DNA from: Motilibacter rhizosphaerae
Lineage (GTDB): Bacteria; Actinomycetota; Actinomycetes; Motilibacterales; Motilibacteraceae
Assembly (NCBI RefSeq): GCF_004216915.1
Contig: NZ_SGXD01000002.1
Coordinates: forward strand, 682,001-746,000
Length of the DNA stretch: 64,000 nt
Direction of reading: 5' to 3'
The notes beneath the pieces are model-generated. The model ran no database searches and was not told the origin of the DNA. It worked only from the letters and a program-made list of their open reading frames with translations. Made by a program: the position numbers and the translations under genes. Position 1 is the stretch's first letter, and each line of letters begins with the position of its first letter. Below, piece by piece: positions 27,934-35,765 of this stretch.

Positions 27934-28140
27934 TCAGCCCGGCGGGAGGGAGGGCGGAGGGGGGACGGGCGGCGGCGCAGCGTCCGGCGAGGGCTCCACG
28001 GGGGCCGGCGGGAGCTCGGTCGGGTCGTCCGGCAGGAGCGGCCCGGGGTCGTCCGGGACCGGCGTGCTCGGGTCGAGCGGCGGCGCCTCGGGGACGGGCA
28101 GGGCGGCGGACCCCCACGCGTGGTCGAGCTGGTCGCGCAT
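27934..28140 (-). CDS. Small proline-rich hypothetical protein (68 residues)
   Basis: Starts MRDQLDHAWGSAALPVPEAPP and continues as a Pro/Asp/Glu-rich low-complexity chain (about 40% proline), probably disordered. An exact AGGAGG lies 5 nt upstream of the ATG, the best ribosome-binding site nearby, which supports real translation. It sits between the pirin and SpoIIE genes on the same strand, 20 bp before the latter. No family recognised. Confidence 0.55.
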   Translation of the reverse strand: MRDQLDHAWGSAALPVPEAPPLDPSTPVPDDPGPLLPDDPTELPPAPVEPSPDAAPPPVPPPPSLPPG

Positions 28141-28168
28141 GACGGCCTCCTGCCCGCCCCCTCCCCCG

Positions 28169-29161
28169 CTAGTCCTCCGTGCTGCGCACCCCGCCGGCGC
28201 CGTGCGGGAGCAGCGCGTCGGCCGGGATGGTCCCGAGCCGGCCGGCCTGGTAGTCCTCGAACGCCTTCATGACCTCGGCGCGGGTGCTCATGACGAACGG
28301 GCCGTACTGCACGACGGGCTCGCGCAGCGGCTGGCCGCCGAGCAGCAGCACCTCGAGCGCGGGGTGCCGGGCGTCCTGGGTGGCGTCGGCGCGGACCGTG
28401 AGGTCGTCGCCCTCGCCGAGGACGGCGAGCTGGCCCGTACGGACCGGGCGGCGCTCCGGGCCGACGGTGCCCTCGCCGGCGAGGACGTAGACCAGCGCGT
28501 TGAAGCCGGTCGGCCAGGGCAGGCGCAGCTGCGCGCCGGGCAGGACGGTCGCGTGCGCCACGGCGATCGGCGTGTGCGTGGCACCCGGGCCGCGGACGCC
28601 GGCCACCTCACCGGCGATGACGCGGAGCAGCGCGCCCGCGTCGGAGGAGGCGGTGAGCGCGACCGAGCCGCCCTCGAGGTTCTGGTAGCGCGGCTGCGTC
28701 ATCTTCTGCGCCCGCGGCAGGTTGACCCACAGCTGGACGCCGTGGAAGAGCCCGCCGGACATGACGAGCTCCTCGGGCGGGGTCTCGATGTGGAGGATGC
28801 CCGCACCGGCCGTCATCCACTGGGTGCCGCCGTCGGTGATGACGCCGCCACCCCCGTGGGAGTCCTGGTGGAGGAACGTGCCGTCGATCATGTACGTCAC
28901 GGTCTCGAACCCGCGGTGCGGGTGCCACGGCGTCCCCTTGGGCTCGCCCGGTGCGTAGTCGACCTCGCCCATCTGGTCCATGTGGATGAAGGGGTCGAGG
29001 TCGCGCAGGTCGACGCCGGCGAAGGCGCGGCGGACGGGGAAGCCCTCGCCCTCGTAGCCCTGCGGCGCGGTCGTCACCGAGCGCACGCGGCGCTGGCGCG
29101 AGGCTGCCGGCACGGCGGCGACGCGGGGCAGGGTCAGCAGGTCGGCGGACACGGCAGGCAC
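28169..29161 (-). CDS. Pirin family protein
   Basis: 330-residue bicupin. The N-terminal cupin carries the metal ligands HPHRGFETVTYMI and GILHIETPPEE (H-x-H ... H-x-E pattern), DPFIHMDQMGEVDY in the first motif, and the C-terminal pirin domain contains VLLLGGQPLREPVV and GPFVMST. Bacterial pirins act as quercetin-type dioxygenases or redox sensors. I placed the start at GTG 29161 because GAGGAGG precedes it by 5 nt; an in-frame ATG at 29191 has no such site and lies inside the operator-like motif. Divergent from a nitroreductase. Confidence 0.92.
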   Translation of the reverse strand: MPAVSADLLTLPRVAAVPAASRQRRVRSVTTAPQGYEGEGFPVRRAFAGVDLRDLDPFIHMDQMGEVDYAPGEPKGTPWHPHRGFETVTYMIDGTFLHQDSHGGGGVITDGGTQWMTAGAGILHIETPPEELVMSGGLFHGVQLWVNLPRAQKMTQPRYQNLEGGSVALTASSDAGALLRVIAGEVAGVRGPGATHTPIAVAHATVLPGAQLRLPWPTGFNALVYVLAGEGTVGPERRPVRTGQLAVLGEGDDLTVRADATQDARHPALEVLLLGGQPLREPVVQYGPFVMSTRAEVMKAFEDYQAGRLGTIPADALLPHGAGGVRSTED

Positions 29162-29185
29162 GGGAGCCTCCTCGGGAGCGGGTAG

Positions 29186-29197
29186 TTGCATTCTCAA
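29186..29197 (-). promoter_or_regulatory. Operator-like motif TTGAGAATGCAA upstream of pirin
   Basis: On the minus strand reads TTGAGAATGCAA, inside a longer imperfect inverted repeat (GGTAGTTG-6-CAACCACC, 29181-29202, arms 7 of 8). It lies 25 bp ahead of the pirin GTG and matches the motif at 29292-29303 at 10 of 12 positions. Fits a MarR/HxlR-type redox regulator site; no such regulator is encoded nearby. Confidence 0.5.
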
Positions 29198-29291
29198 CCA
29201 CCTCGGCGCCCCGGTCAACTGTGAGCGGGGCCACGCGATTCCCGCCGCTCTCCGGCGTGCGGGCCGGGAACAGACCGGGCAGGCTCGTTGC

Positions 29292-29303
29292 TTGAGAGTT
29301 CAA
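29292..29303 (+). promoter_or_regulatory. Operator-like motif TTGAGAGTTCAA upstream of nitroreductase
   Basis: Core of a perfect inverted repeat TGCTTGA-GAGT-TCAAGCA (29289-29306) located 20 bp ahead of the nitroreductase ATG. It shares TTGAGANTNCAA with the site in front of the divergent pirin gene, implying joint control by one dimeric repressor. Confidence 0.55.
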
Positions 29304-29325
29304 GCACCACCGGAAGGATGACGCC

Positions 29326-29895
29326 ATGACCTCGACCCCGCAGCTCCACCCGCTCCTGCTGGAGCGGCGCAGCCCCCGTGCGTACGACGCCGTGAGCCGG
29401 CTCGACGGAGACGTCGTCACACGCCTGCTCGAGGCCGCCCGCTGGGCGCCGAGCGCGATGAACCGCCAGCCCTGGCGCTTCCTCGTCGGACTGCGCGACG
29501 ACGAGACGTTCAAGGGCGTCTTCGACGCGCTCGCGCCCGGCAACCAGACCTGGGCCGGCTCAGCGGGCGCGCTCGTCGTCGCGCTCGCCCCCGTGACGGA
29601 GGGCGACAAGTGGACGGCGTACGAGCTCGGCCTCGCCGTCGGCCAGCTCACCGTCCAGGCGCACGCCGAGGGCCTGTTCGTGCACCAGATGGGCGGCTTC
29701 GACGCCGCGCAGGTGAAGGAGGGCTTCGGCGTGCCCGAGGGCTACGAGGCGTACGCCGTGCTGGCCGTCGGCACGCTGGGCGACGTCGCTGAACTCCCCG
29801 AGCACCTCCAGGAGCGCGAGGTCGCCCCGCGCGAGCGCCTCCCCCTCGGGGAGATCGCGTTCTCGGGCAGCTGGGGCTCGCCGCTCGCGGCCTGA
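29326..29895 (+). CDS. Nitroreductase family protein
   Basis: 189-residue FMN-dependent oxidoreductase. Family motifs are LLERRSPRAYD near residue 12 (FMN phosphate contacts), EAARWAPSAMNRQPWRF (about 36-52), GLAVGQLTVQAHAEGLFVHQMGGFD (103-127), and a C-terminal PRERLPLGE. It reduces nitro, quinone or similar acceptors with NAD(P)H. The ATG has GGAAGG 9 nt upstream. It is divergent from pirin with a shared operator motif; a perfect hairpin follows the stop. Confidence 0.93.
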   Translation: MTSTPQLHPLLLERRSPRAYDAVSRLDGDVVTRLLEAARWAPSAMNRQPWRFLVGLRDDETFKGVFDALAPGNQTWAGSAGALVVALAPVTEGDKWTAYELGLAVGQLTVQAHAEGLFVHQMGGFDAAQVKEGFGVPEGYEAYAVLAVGTLGDVAELPEHLQEREVAPRERLPLGEIAFSGSWGSPLAA

Positions 29896-29910
29896 CCCCC
29901 TCCCCTCCGC

Positions 29911-29952
29911 GCACGAGAGCCGGGCCCCTGCGACGGGGCCCGGCTCTCGTGC
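29911..29952. terminator. Bidirectional terminator hairpin
   Basis: Perfect 18-bp arms (29911-29928 and 29935-29952; outer part GCACGAGAGCC, inner GGGCCCC) with a 6-nt loop TGCGAC. It lies 16 bp after the nitroreductase stop and 25 bp before the convergent gene's stop. No T-tract, as usual in high-GC actinobacteria. Confidence 0.88.
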
Positions 29953-29976
29953 TGTGCGGCTAGTGGGACTGCACGG

Positions 29977-30279
29977 CTAGTGGGAGGACGGCCGGTCGGT
30001 GTCGACCTCGTCGGGGTCCGGCGCCTTGTTCGGGCTGAGCCGCATCCACAGCAGGAACAGCGCGCCGACGACCAGCATGGCGATGCCGGACCAGAGGTTG
30101 ATGTCGACCCCCTGGGCCTTCTTCTTCGCGCCGTCGCCGTCGACGAGCCCGGCGACGGTGAGCAGCACGCCGTAGACGACGAACAGCCCCCCGATGATGC
30201 GCCGCACGTCGAACAGCCGCGCCGCGCTGGCGGACTCCGCCTGCACCTCGCTCTGGTCCTGCCTGGTGTCGTCTGCCAT
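29977..30279 (-). CDS. Small membrane protein next to SSS symporter
   Basis: 100 residues with a charged N-terminus (MADDTRQDQSEVQAES), two hydrophobic segments (about 27-46, IIGGLFVVYGVLLTVAGL; and 61-83, NLWSGIAMLVVGALFLLWM), and an acidic tail. GGAAGG lies upstream of the ATG. It follows the sodium:solute symporter by 32 bp in the same direction, so it is probably co-expressed with the transporter. It could be an accessory subunit, as small partner proteins are known for some SSS carriers (inference). Confidence 0.78.
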   Translation of the reverse strand: MADDTRQDQSEVQAESASAARLFDVRRIIGGLFVVYGVLLTVAGLVDGDGAKKKAQGVDINLWSGIAMLVVGALFLLWMRLSPNKAPDPDEVDTDRPSSH

Positions 30280-30311
30280 GTCGGTCGACCTTCCTGCGCC
30301 CGGAGCCGGGC

Positions 30312-31952
30312 TCACGCGAACGGGATGTAGAGCAGGAGCGAGATGGCGACCGCGACCCCGCCGAGCAGGGCGGGCTTGCGGTACCACGCCTCGTCGCCGC
30401 TGGCGAGGTCGGCGGCCGCCTCGCGGGTGCCGGCGCCGTAGGTGAGGCCGCGCAGCTCGGAGTCGGGCTTGGGCGCCGTGACCATGCTCACCACCACCGA
30501 GACGACCACGTCGGAGAGGAACGCCGCGCCGGCGCCGTAGAACGACTCCTCGAGGTCGGAGCCGAAGTCGAAGATGCCCCAGAACTTGTAGCCCAGGTAG
30601 ACGAACAGACCGACGAACGTGCCGGTGAGCAGCCCCCAGAAGCCGGCCTTCGGGGTCATCCGCTTCCAGAACATGCCGACGATGAACGTCGCGAAGAGCG
30701 GGGAGTTGAAGACCGAGAACAGCGCCTGCAGGTAGTTCATGATGTTGCTGAACCCGGCGGCGATGAACGCGGTGCCGATGCCGATGACGACGCCGACCGC
30801 GGTGACGACGCGGCCGACCTTGAGGTAGTACTCGTCCTCGCGGTCCTTGGCGATGTACTGCTGCCAGATGTCGTAGGTGAAGACCGTGTTGAAGCTCGAG
30901 ACGTTCGCCGCCATGCCGGCCATGAAGGCCGCGAGCAGGCCGGTCACGGCCACGCCGAGGATGCCGCTCGGGAGGTAGCGCTCGATGAGGTACGGGATGG
31001 CGTTGTTGTAGCCGCCGTCCGGGGTGTCCTTGAGGTTCTTCACCACGACCAGCGCGATGAGGCCGGGGATGACGGTCAGCGCCGGGATGAACAGCTTCGG
31101 GAAGGCTCCGATGAGCGGGGTGCGCCGCGCCGCGCTGGTGTTGCGGGCGGAGAGCGCGCGCTGCACCTCGGCGAAGTTGGTCGTCCAGTAGCCGAACGAC
31201 AGCACGAAGCCCAGGCCGAACACGATGCCGATCCAGTTGGCGCCGATCGCGTTGGTGACGCTGCCGACCCCGGTGCCCTGCAGCGCGTGCAGGTGGTTCT
31301 CCCCGCCGCCCTGTGCCGTGCGCACGCGCTTCTCCAGGCCGCCCCAGCCCCCCATCTCCTTCAGGCCGAGGATGACCACCGGGATCAGCCCGGCCAGGAT
31401 GACGAAGAACTGCAGGACCTCGTTGTAGATCGCCGAGGAGAGCCCGCCCAGCGTGATGTAGACGAGGACGAAGGCCGCGGCGATGACGATCGAGAACCAC
31501 AGCTGCCAGCCCAGCATCGCGCGCATGACGATGGCCAGCGCGTAGAGGTTGACGCCGGCGATGAGCACCGCGCTCAGCGCGAAGATGATGCTGTTGAGCA
31601 GGTGCGTGGAGTCGTTGAAGCGCAGCCGCAGGAACTCCGGCACGCTGCGCACCTTGGCGCCGTAGTAGAACGGCATCATGACGATGCCGAGGAAGACCAT
31701 CGCCGGGATCGCGCCGATCCAGTAGTAGTGGACCGTCGCGATGCCGTACTGCGCGCCGTTGGCCGCCATCCCGAGGATCTCGGTGGCCCCGAGGTTGGCC
31801 GCGATGAACGCGAGCCCGGTGACCCAGGCGGGCAGCGAGCGTCCCGACAGCAGGAAGTCGAGGCTCGTCTTGATGCTCCGGCGGGCGGCGAAGCCGATCC
31901 CGAGCACCCCGAGGAAGTAGATCGCGAGGATCACGTAGTCGAGGAGGCTCAT
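30312..31952 (-). CDS. Sodium:solute symporter (SSS family)
   Basis: 546-residue carrier with about 14 hydrophobic helices. It has the SSS opening DYVILAIYFLGVLGIGFAA, the sodium-site region AANLGATEILGMAANGAQYG, and YITLGGLSSAIYNEVLQFFVIL. The overall pattern resembles the sugar-type SglT/SGLT-like branch (VKNLKDTPDGGYNNAIPYL, FSNIMNYLQALFSVFNSPLFATF), so import of a sugar or polyol is likely but not certain. Divergent from the second SpoIIE regulator. The 145-bp gap between them (31953-32097) shows only the -10-like TAGGAT noted for that gene. Confidence 0.92.
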   Translation of the reverse strand: MSLLDYVILAIYFLGVLGIGFAARRSIKTSLDFLLSGRSLPAWVTGLAFIAANLGATEILGMAANGAQYGIATVHYYWIGAIPAMVFLGIVMMPFYYGAKVRSVPEFLRLRFNDSTHLLNSIIFALSAVLIAGVNLYALAIVMRAMLGWQLWFSIVIAAAFVLVYITLGGLSSAIYNEVLQFFVILAGLIPVVILGLKEMGGWGGLEKRVRTAQGGGENHLHALQGTGVGSVTNAIGANWIGIVFGLGFVLSFGYWTTNFAEVQRALSARNTSAARRTPLIGAFPKLFIPALTVIPGLIALVVVKNLKDTPDGGYNNAIPYLIERYLPSGILGVAVTGLLAAFMAGMAANVSSFNTVFTYDIWQQYIAKDREDEYYLKVGRVVTAVGVVIGIGTAFIAAGFSNIMNYLQALFSVFNSPLFATFIVGMFWKRMTPKAGFWGLLTGTFVGLFVYLGYKFWGIFDFGSDLEESFYGAGAAFLSDVVVSVVVSMVTAPKPDSELRGLTYGAGTREAAADLASGDEAWYRKPALLGGVAVAISLLLYIPFA

Positions 31953-32097
31953 CTTCAGGCGTAGGTCCACGGGCTTCGTGATCTCCGCGCCGGGTTGCTC
32001 TAAACGCGCGAGGGTGGTGGACGGTTCCCGCCCCGCTCGCGACGACCCCCGGGTGGGGGGAGCGCGTCCGCGGACCACGGCGCCTAGGATCGGCCCC

Positions 32098-34149
32098 GTG
32101 CAGGTCAGCGCCCTCCTCGACGCCACCGACTGGGCGTCGACGCCGCTGGGCGAGCCGGCGACCTGGCCGGCGGGGCTGCACGCCGTCGTCAGCACGGTGC
32201 TCGGGTCCCCCCTGCCCATGGCCCTCGCGCTGGGCCCGGAGGCGGTGCTCGTCTACAGCGACGCGTACGCCGCCCTCCTCGGCGCCAAGCACCCGGAGTG
32301 CTGGGCGCGCCCGGCGCGCGAGGTCTTCCCCGAGAACTGGGACCTGCCCGGCCATGGTGACGTCGTCGAGCGCGTGCGGCTGACCGGGGAGGCCTTCAGC
32401 GAGACGAGCACGCTGCTGCCGGTGCGCCGGCAGGGGCCCGACGGGCCGGTCGAGCACGTCCACTTCGCGCGCGCGTACACGCCCGCGCGGTCGGACGACG
32501 GCGAGGTGCTCGGCGTGCTCAGCGTGGTCGTGGAGAGCTCGGAGTCGGCCCGCGCCGTGCGCACCGTCGCCGAGCTCGCCAGCCGGCTGTCCTCCGCCGC
32601 CTCCGTCGACGACGTCGCCCGGGAGGCGCTGCGCCACGCCGTCGAGGCGGTCGCCAGCGACCACGCCCGCGTCGTGCTGCTCGAGGGCACGGCGCTGCGC
32701 ATCACCCGGCGCGCGGGGATCGAGGAGCAGGACGAGAGCACCCGGCGCCTGCCGCTGCTCTGGTCGCGGCTGTCGGCGAGCGCCGCGCTCCCCTCGGTCG
32801 AGGTGTCGCGCACCGGCCGGCCGATGTGGCTGGCGGCGGGCGACCTCGACGCGTACCCCTCGCTGCGCGACGAGCCGCTGAGCGCCCCGCTGCGCTCCGT
32901 CGCCTGCGTCCCGCTCTCGAGCTCGGAGGTCCAGGGGGCCCTCTCCCTGGGCTGGGAGCAGGACCGGGTGCTCACCACCGAGGAGCAGGCGGCCCTGCTC
33001 ACGGCGGCGAGCCTCGTGGGGCAGGCCCTCGCCCGGGCGCAGCGCTTCGACGAGCAGCGCGGCAACGCCGAGCTGCTCCAGCGCAGCATGCTGCCCGCGG
33101 AGATGCCGCACGTGCCGGGGCTCAGCATCGGCGCCCGCTACGTCCCGAGCGCCCCGGGCACGAGCGCCGGCGGGGACTTCTACGACGCCTTCTCGCTGGC
33201 CGACGGGCGGCTGCTGCTCGCGATCGGCGACGTCGTCGGCCACGGCGTGCTCGCCGCGACCGTCATGGGCCAGGTACGCGCCGCCCTCCGCGTCGTCGCG
33301 CTGCGCGAGGACGAGCCGACGGGGATCCTCGCCGCCCTCGACCCCTTCGTCACCAGCCTGGGCCCCGAGACCTTCGTGACCGCGTTCGTCGCCGTGCTCG
33401 ACCCGGCGACGGGAGCGCTGCGCGCCGCGACCGCCGGGCACCCGCCTCCCCTGCTCCGCCGGGCGCAGGGCGGGCGGGGCGGGGAGTTCCTCGACGTCCC
33501 CGCCGGTCCGCCGCTGGGCCTCCCGGCACCCCGCGCCGCCACCGACGTCGTGCTCCGCGACGGCGACCTGCTGCTGATGTTCACCGACGGGCTCGTCGAG
33601 GTCCCCGGCCAGCACCTCGACCTCGGGCTGGACCGGCTGCGCGAGACCGTCGCCGGGCTCGAGGCGTACGCCGACCCCCGCCGCGCGTGCGCCCGGGTGC
33701 TCGACGAGATGGGCGCCGGGACCGACGACATCGCCCTGGTCGCCGTCGGGGTGGAGCCGGGCGAGCGGCGCGTCGGCCGTGTGGAGCTGCCCGCGGAGAG
33801 CACGTCCGCCGGCCAGGCCCGCTCCTGGCTGCGCCGCACGCTCACCGCGATCGAGCTGCCCGAGTCCGTGGTCGAGGTGGCCCTGCTCTGCACGAGCGAG
33901 CTCGTCACCAACGCGCTGCTGCACGCGCGCAGCGGGGCGACCGTCGAGGCCGACGTCGATCCGCACCGCCTGCTCGTGCTCGTGAGCGACCAGGGGATGT
34001 CGACCCTCCCGGCGGCGCAGGCGGCCGAGCCGGCCGCGGTGCGCGGGCGCGGGCTCGCGCTCGTGGAGGCGCTCGCGGACGCCTGGGGCACCGAGCGGAC
34101 GTCGCGCGGGACGACCGTCTGGTTCGAGCTCGGGCGCCCGGGGCGGTAG
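32098..34149 (+). CDS. PAS-GAF-SpoIIE phosphatase-HATPase signalling protein
   Basis: 683-residue regulator: a PAS-like sensor opening DWASTPLGEPATWPAGL (1-160), GAF (about 165-330), SpoIIE/PP2C phosphatase (345-545, with GGDFYDAFSL, AIGDVVGHG and GTDDIALVAV), and an RsbW-like ATPase (560-683, CTSELVTNALLHA and GRGLALVEALAD). It shares its catalytic halves with the protein at 25487-27913 but has a different sensor part. The GTG begins only 7 bp after a TAGGAT (32085-32090), so a leaderless transcript is possible. Its effectors (anti-anti-sigma factors) are not in the window. Confidence 0.9.
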   Translation: MQVSALLDATDWASTPLGEPATWPAGLHAVVSTVLGSPLPMALALGPEAVLVYSDAYAALLGAKHPECWARPAREVFPENWDLPGHGDVVERVRLTGEAFSETSTLLPVRRQGPDGPVEHVHFARAYTPARSDDGEVLGVLSVVVESSESARAVRTVAELASRLSSAASVDDVAREALRHAVEAVASDHARVVLLEGTALRITRRAGIEEQDESTRRLPLLWSRLSASAALPSVEVSRTGRPMWLAAGDLDAYPSLRDEPLSAPLRSVACVPLSSSEVQGALSLGWEQDRVLTTEEQAALLTAASLVGQALARAQRFDEQRGNAELLQRSMLPAEMPHVPGLSIGARYVPSAPGTSAGGDFYDAFSLADGRLLLAIGDVVGHGVLAATVMGQVRAALRVVALREDEPTGILAALDPFVTSLGPETFVTAFVAVLDPATGALRAATAGHPPPLLRRAQGGRGGEFLDVPAGPPLGLPAPRAATDVVLRDGDLLLMFTDGLVEVPGQHLDLGLDRLRETVAGLEAYADPRRACARVLDEMGAGTDDIALVAVGVEPGERRVGRVELPAESTSAGQARSWLRRTLTAIELPESVVEVALLCTSELVTNALLHARSGATVEADVDPHRLLVLVSDQGMSTLPAAQAAEPAAVRGRGLALVEALADAWGTERTSRGTTVWFELGRPGR

Positions 34150-34236
34150 TCGTCCCGGCCGCACCTCACTCGTCCGGGTGAGCCCGCGGCCACTCAGCGC
34201 GCGGACCTCCGGACCTCCGTGGCACTGTGTGACAGC

Positions 34237-34285
34237 GAGGTCCTGGGCCGTTGGTCCGATCAGGCGAAATCGGGCCTAGGACCTC
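34237..34285 (+). promoter_or_regulatory. Nested stem-loop in the leader of the secreted beta-helix gene
   Basis: Outer stem: GAGGTCCT (34237-34244) with AGGACCTC (34278-34285), 8 bp, perfect. Inner stem: GGTCCGAT (34253-34260) with ATCGGGCC (34269-34276), 8 bp with one G-T pair, closing an 8-nt loop CAGGCGAA. An 8-nt bulge lies on the left and one base on the right. It lies 43 bp upstream of the gene's GTG, which itself has no purine-rich ribosome-binding site and lies against a small CGAC/GTCG hairpin (34313-34329). Could be a riboswitch, protein-binding leader or DNA operator; no known class recognised. Confidence 0.5.
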
Positions 34286-34328
34286 AGACCCACTGAAGAC
34301 CGGCTGCTGCAGCGACGAAACCTCTGTC

Positions 34329-35765
34329 GTGCGCAGATCCCTCCTCCTGATGACGACCGCTGCCGGTACCGCTCTCGGTGCCGCCGCCACGCTCGGCCTG
34401 CCCGCTGCGGCCTCCGCCGACGTGCCCTCGACGACCACGCCCCTGGTGGCGCTGGCCGCGCTGAACGGCTCCACCGAGCCGACGACCTTCCGCCTCGACG
34501 TGCCCGCCGGCGCGTACAAGCTCGTGGTGGACGGGAACTTCCTCGGCTCGGGCCTCACCGCCGACCCCGCGACCATCAGCGTCGCGGCGCCGGGCGCCCA
34601 CAAGCTGCGGATCGAGACCGCGAGCGGGCGCGTCGACGCCTCGTGGACCACGTCGGTCGTCGGCACGACGCCGACGCCGCCGTCCCCGCCCGCGTCGACG
34701 GCCCCCGCCCCGAGCTCCCCCGCGACGCCGCCGAGCACCGGCACCCCCTCCGCGCCGCCCGCTCCGGGCAGCCCCGCCCCCGGCACCTCGGCGCCCTCGA
34801 CCGGCGTCCCCACCACGCCGGTCGGCACCGGCGTCGCGCGCCCCGCGGACGGCCACTGGACCGTCAGCACCGAGGCCGAGATCCGTGCGGCGCTGACCAC
34901 CGCCCACCCGGGCGACGTCATCACCCTCACCGACGGCGAGCACCTGGCGCGCAGCCGGTACGAGGCCACCGCGAGCGGCACCGCCACTGCGCCGATCACC
35001 CTGCAGGGCACCCGCGCCGCCATGCTGCGGACCAAGAACGCCTCGGGTGACTACGGTCTCCACATCACCGGCAGCTACTGGCACATCACCGGCATCACCG
35101 TCGCCCACGGCTCGAAGGGCATCGTGCTCGACGGGTCGCACGGCACCGTGCTCGACGGCGTCGAGGTCTTCGACGTCGGCGACGAGGGCGTCCACTTCCG
35201 CTCGTGCACGACCGACAGCGTGCTCGAGAACTCCTACGTGCACGACACCGGCATCAACAACCCGCAGTACGGCGAGGGCGTCTACGTCGGCTCGGCGAAC
35301 TCCAACTGGGCCAAGTACAACTGCACCGACGGCCGCGACAACTCGGAGCGGAACCTCGTCCAGGGCAACGTCTTCCGCAACATCCCCGCCGAGGGCGCGG
35401 ACCTCAAGGAGGGCACCGACTCCGGCACCCTGCGCAACAACCTCTTCGACGGCACCGGCTTCTCCGGCAAGAACTCGGCCGACTCGGCCGTCGACGTCAA
35501 GGGCAACAACTGGCTCATCGAGGGCAACACCGTGCGCAACCCGCAGGGCGCCGACCTCGACGGCTTCCAGGTGCACAGCGTCTACACGGGCTACGGCAAC
35601 GGCAACACCTTCAAGGGCAACGTCGTCCAGGGCCTGTGGGCGGGCTGGGGCATCGCGCTCTACCCGCTGGGCACCGGCAACGTCATCGGCTGCGACGACG
35701 CGGCGCCGGGCGCGAAGCTCGGCCTGGCGGGCGCGAACACGCACTCGCTGACCTGCAAGCCGTAG
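34329..35765 (+). CDS. Secreted right-handed parallel beta-helix protein
   Basis: 478 residues. A Sec signal peptide (RRSLLLMTTAAGTALGAAA..., likely cleavage after ASA near residue 29) is followed by a small beta-rich domain (about 35-108), a Pro/Ser/Thr linker (about 112-175), and a pectate-lyase-like beta-helix (about 185-470). The helix has repeated turns such as HITGSYWHITGITVAHGSKG and NLVQGNVFRNIPAEGADLKEG. It resembles chondroitinase/polysaccharide lyase-type beta-helices acting on extracellular glycans, but I cannot identify the catalytic residues with confidence. The stop directly abuts the convergent LacI stop. Confidence 0.85.
   Translation: MRRSLLLMTTAAGTALGAAATLGLPAAASADVPSTTTPLVALAALNGSTEPTTFRLDVPAGAYKLVVDGNFLGSGLTADPATISVAAPGAHKLRIETASGRVDASWTTSVVGTTPTPPSPPASTAPAPSSPATPPSTGTPSAPPAPGSPAPGTSAPSTGVPTTPVGTGVARPADGHWTVSTEAEIRAALTTAHPGDVITLTDGEHLARSRYEATASGTATAPITLQGTRAAMLRTKNASGDYGLHITGSYWHITGITVAHGSKGIVLDGSHGTVLDGVEVFDVGDEGVHFRSCTTDSVLENSYVHDTGINNPQYGEGVYVGSANSNWAKYNCTDGRDNSERNLVQGNVFRNIPAEGADLKEGTDSGTLRNNLFDGTGFSGKNSADSAVDVKGNNWLIEGNTVRNPQGADLDGFQVHSVYTGYGNGNTFKGNVVQGLWAGWGIALYPLGTGNVIGCDDAAPGAKLGLAGANTHSLTCKP

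Noticed and set aside
29957-29985. Direct repeat CGGCTAGTGGGA (29957-29968 and 29974-29985)
   Set aside because: A 12-bp repeat with 5-bp spacer at the end of the small membrane protein gene; it duplicates the last codons and stop region and has no sign of function or mobility.
29977-34164. A 1395-residue open frame on the minus strand and similar giant frames (for example 25619-29185 on plus)
   Set aside because: They run antisense or out of frame to several clear genes and have Arg/Gly/Ala/Pro-rich nonsense composition; in ~75% GC DNA stop codons are rare, so these are shadows. Only their terminal parts coincide with real genes.
34237-34329. Known c-di-GMP (GEMM) or c-di-AMP (ydaO) riboswitch
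   Set aside because: The conserved tetraloop/receptor and core sequences of those classes, as far as I recall them, are not present; reported instead as an unassigned structured leader.
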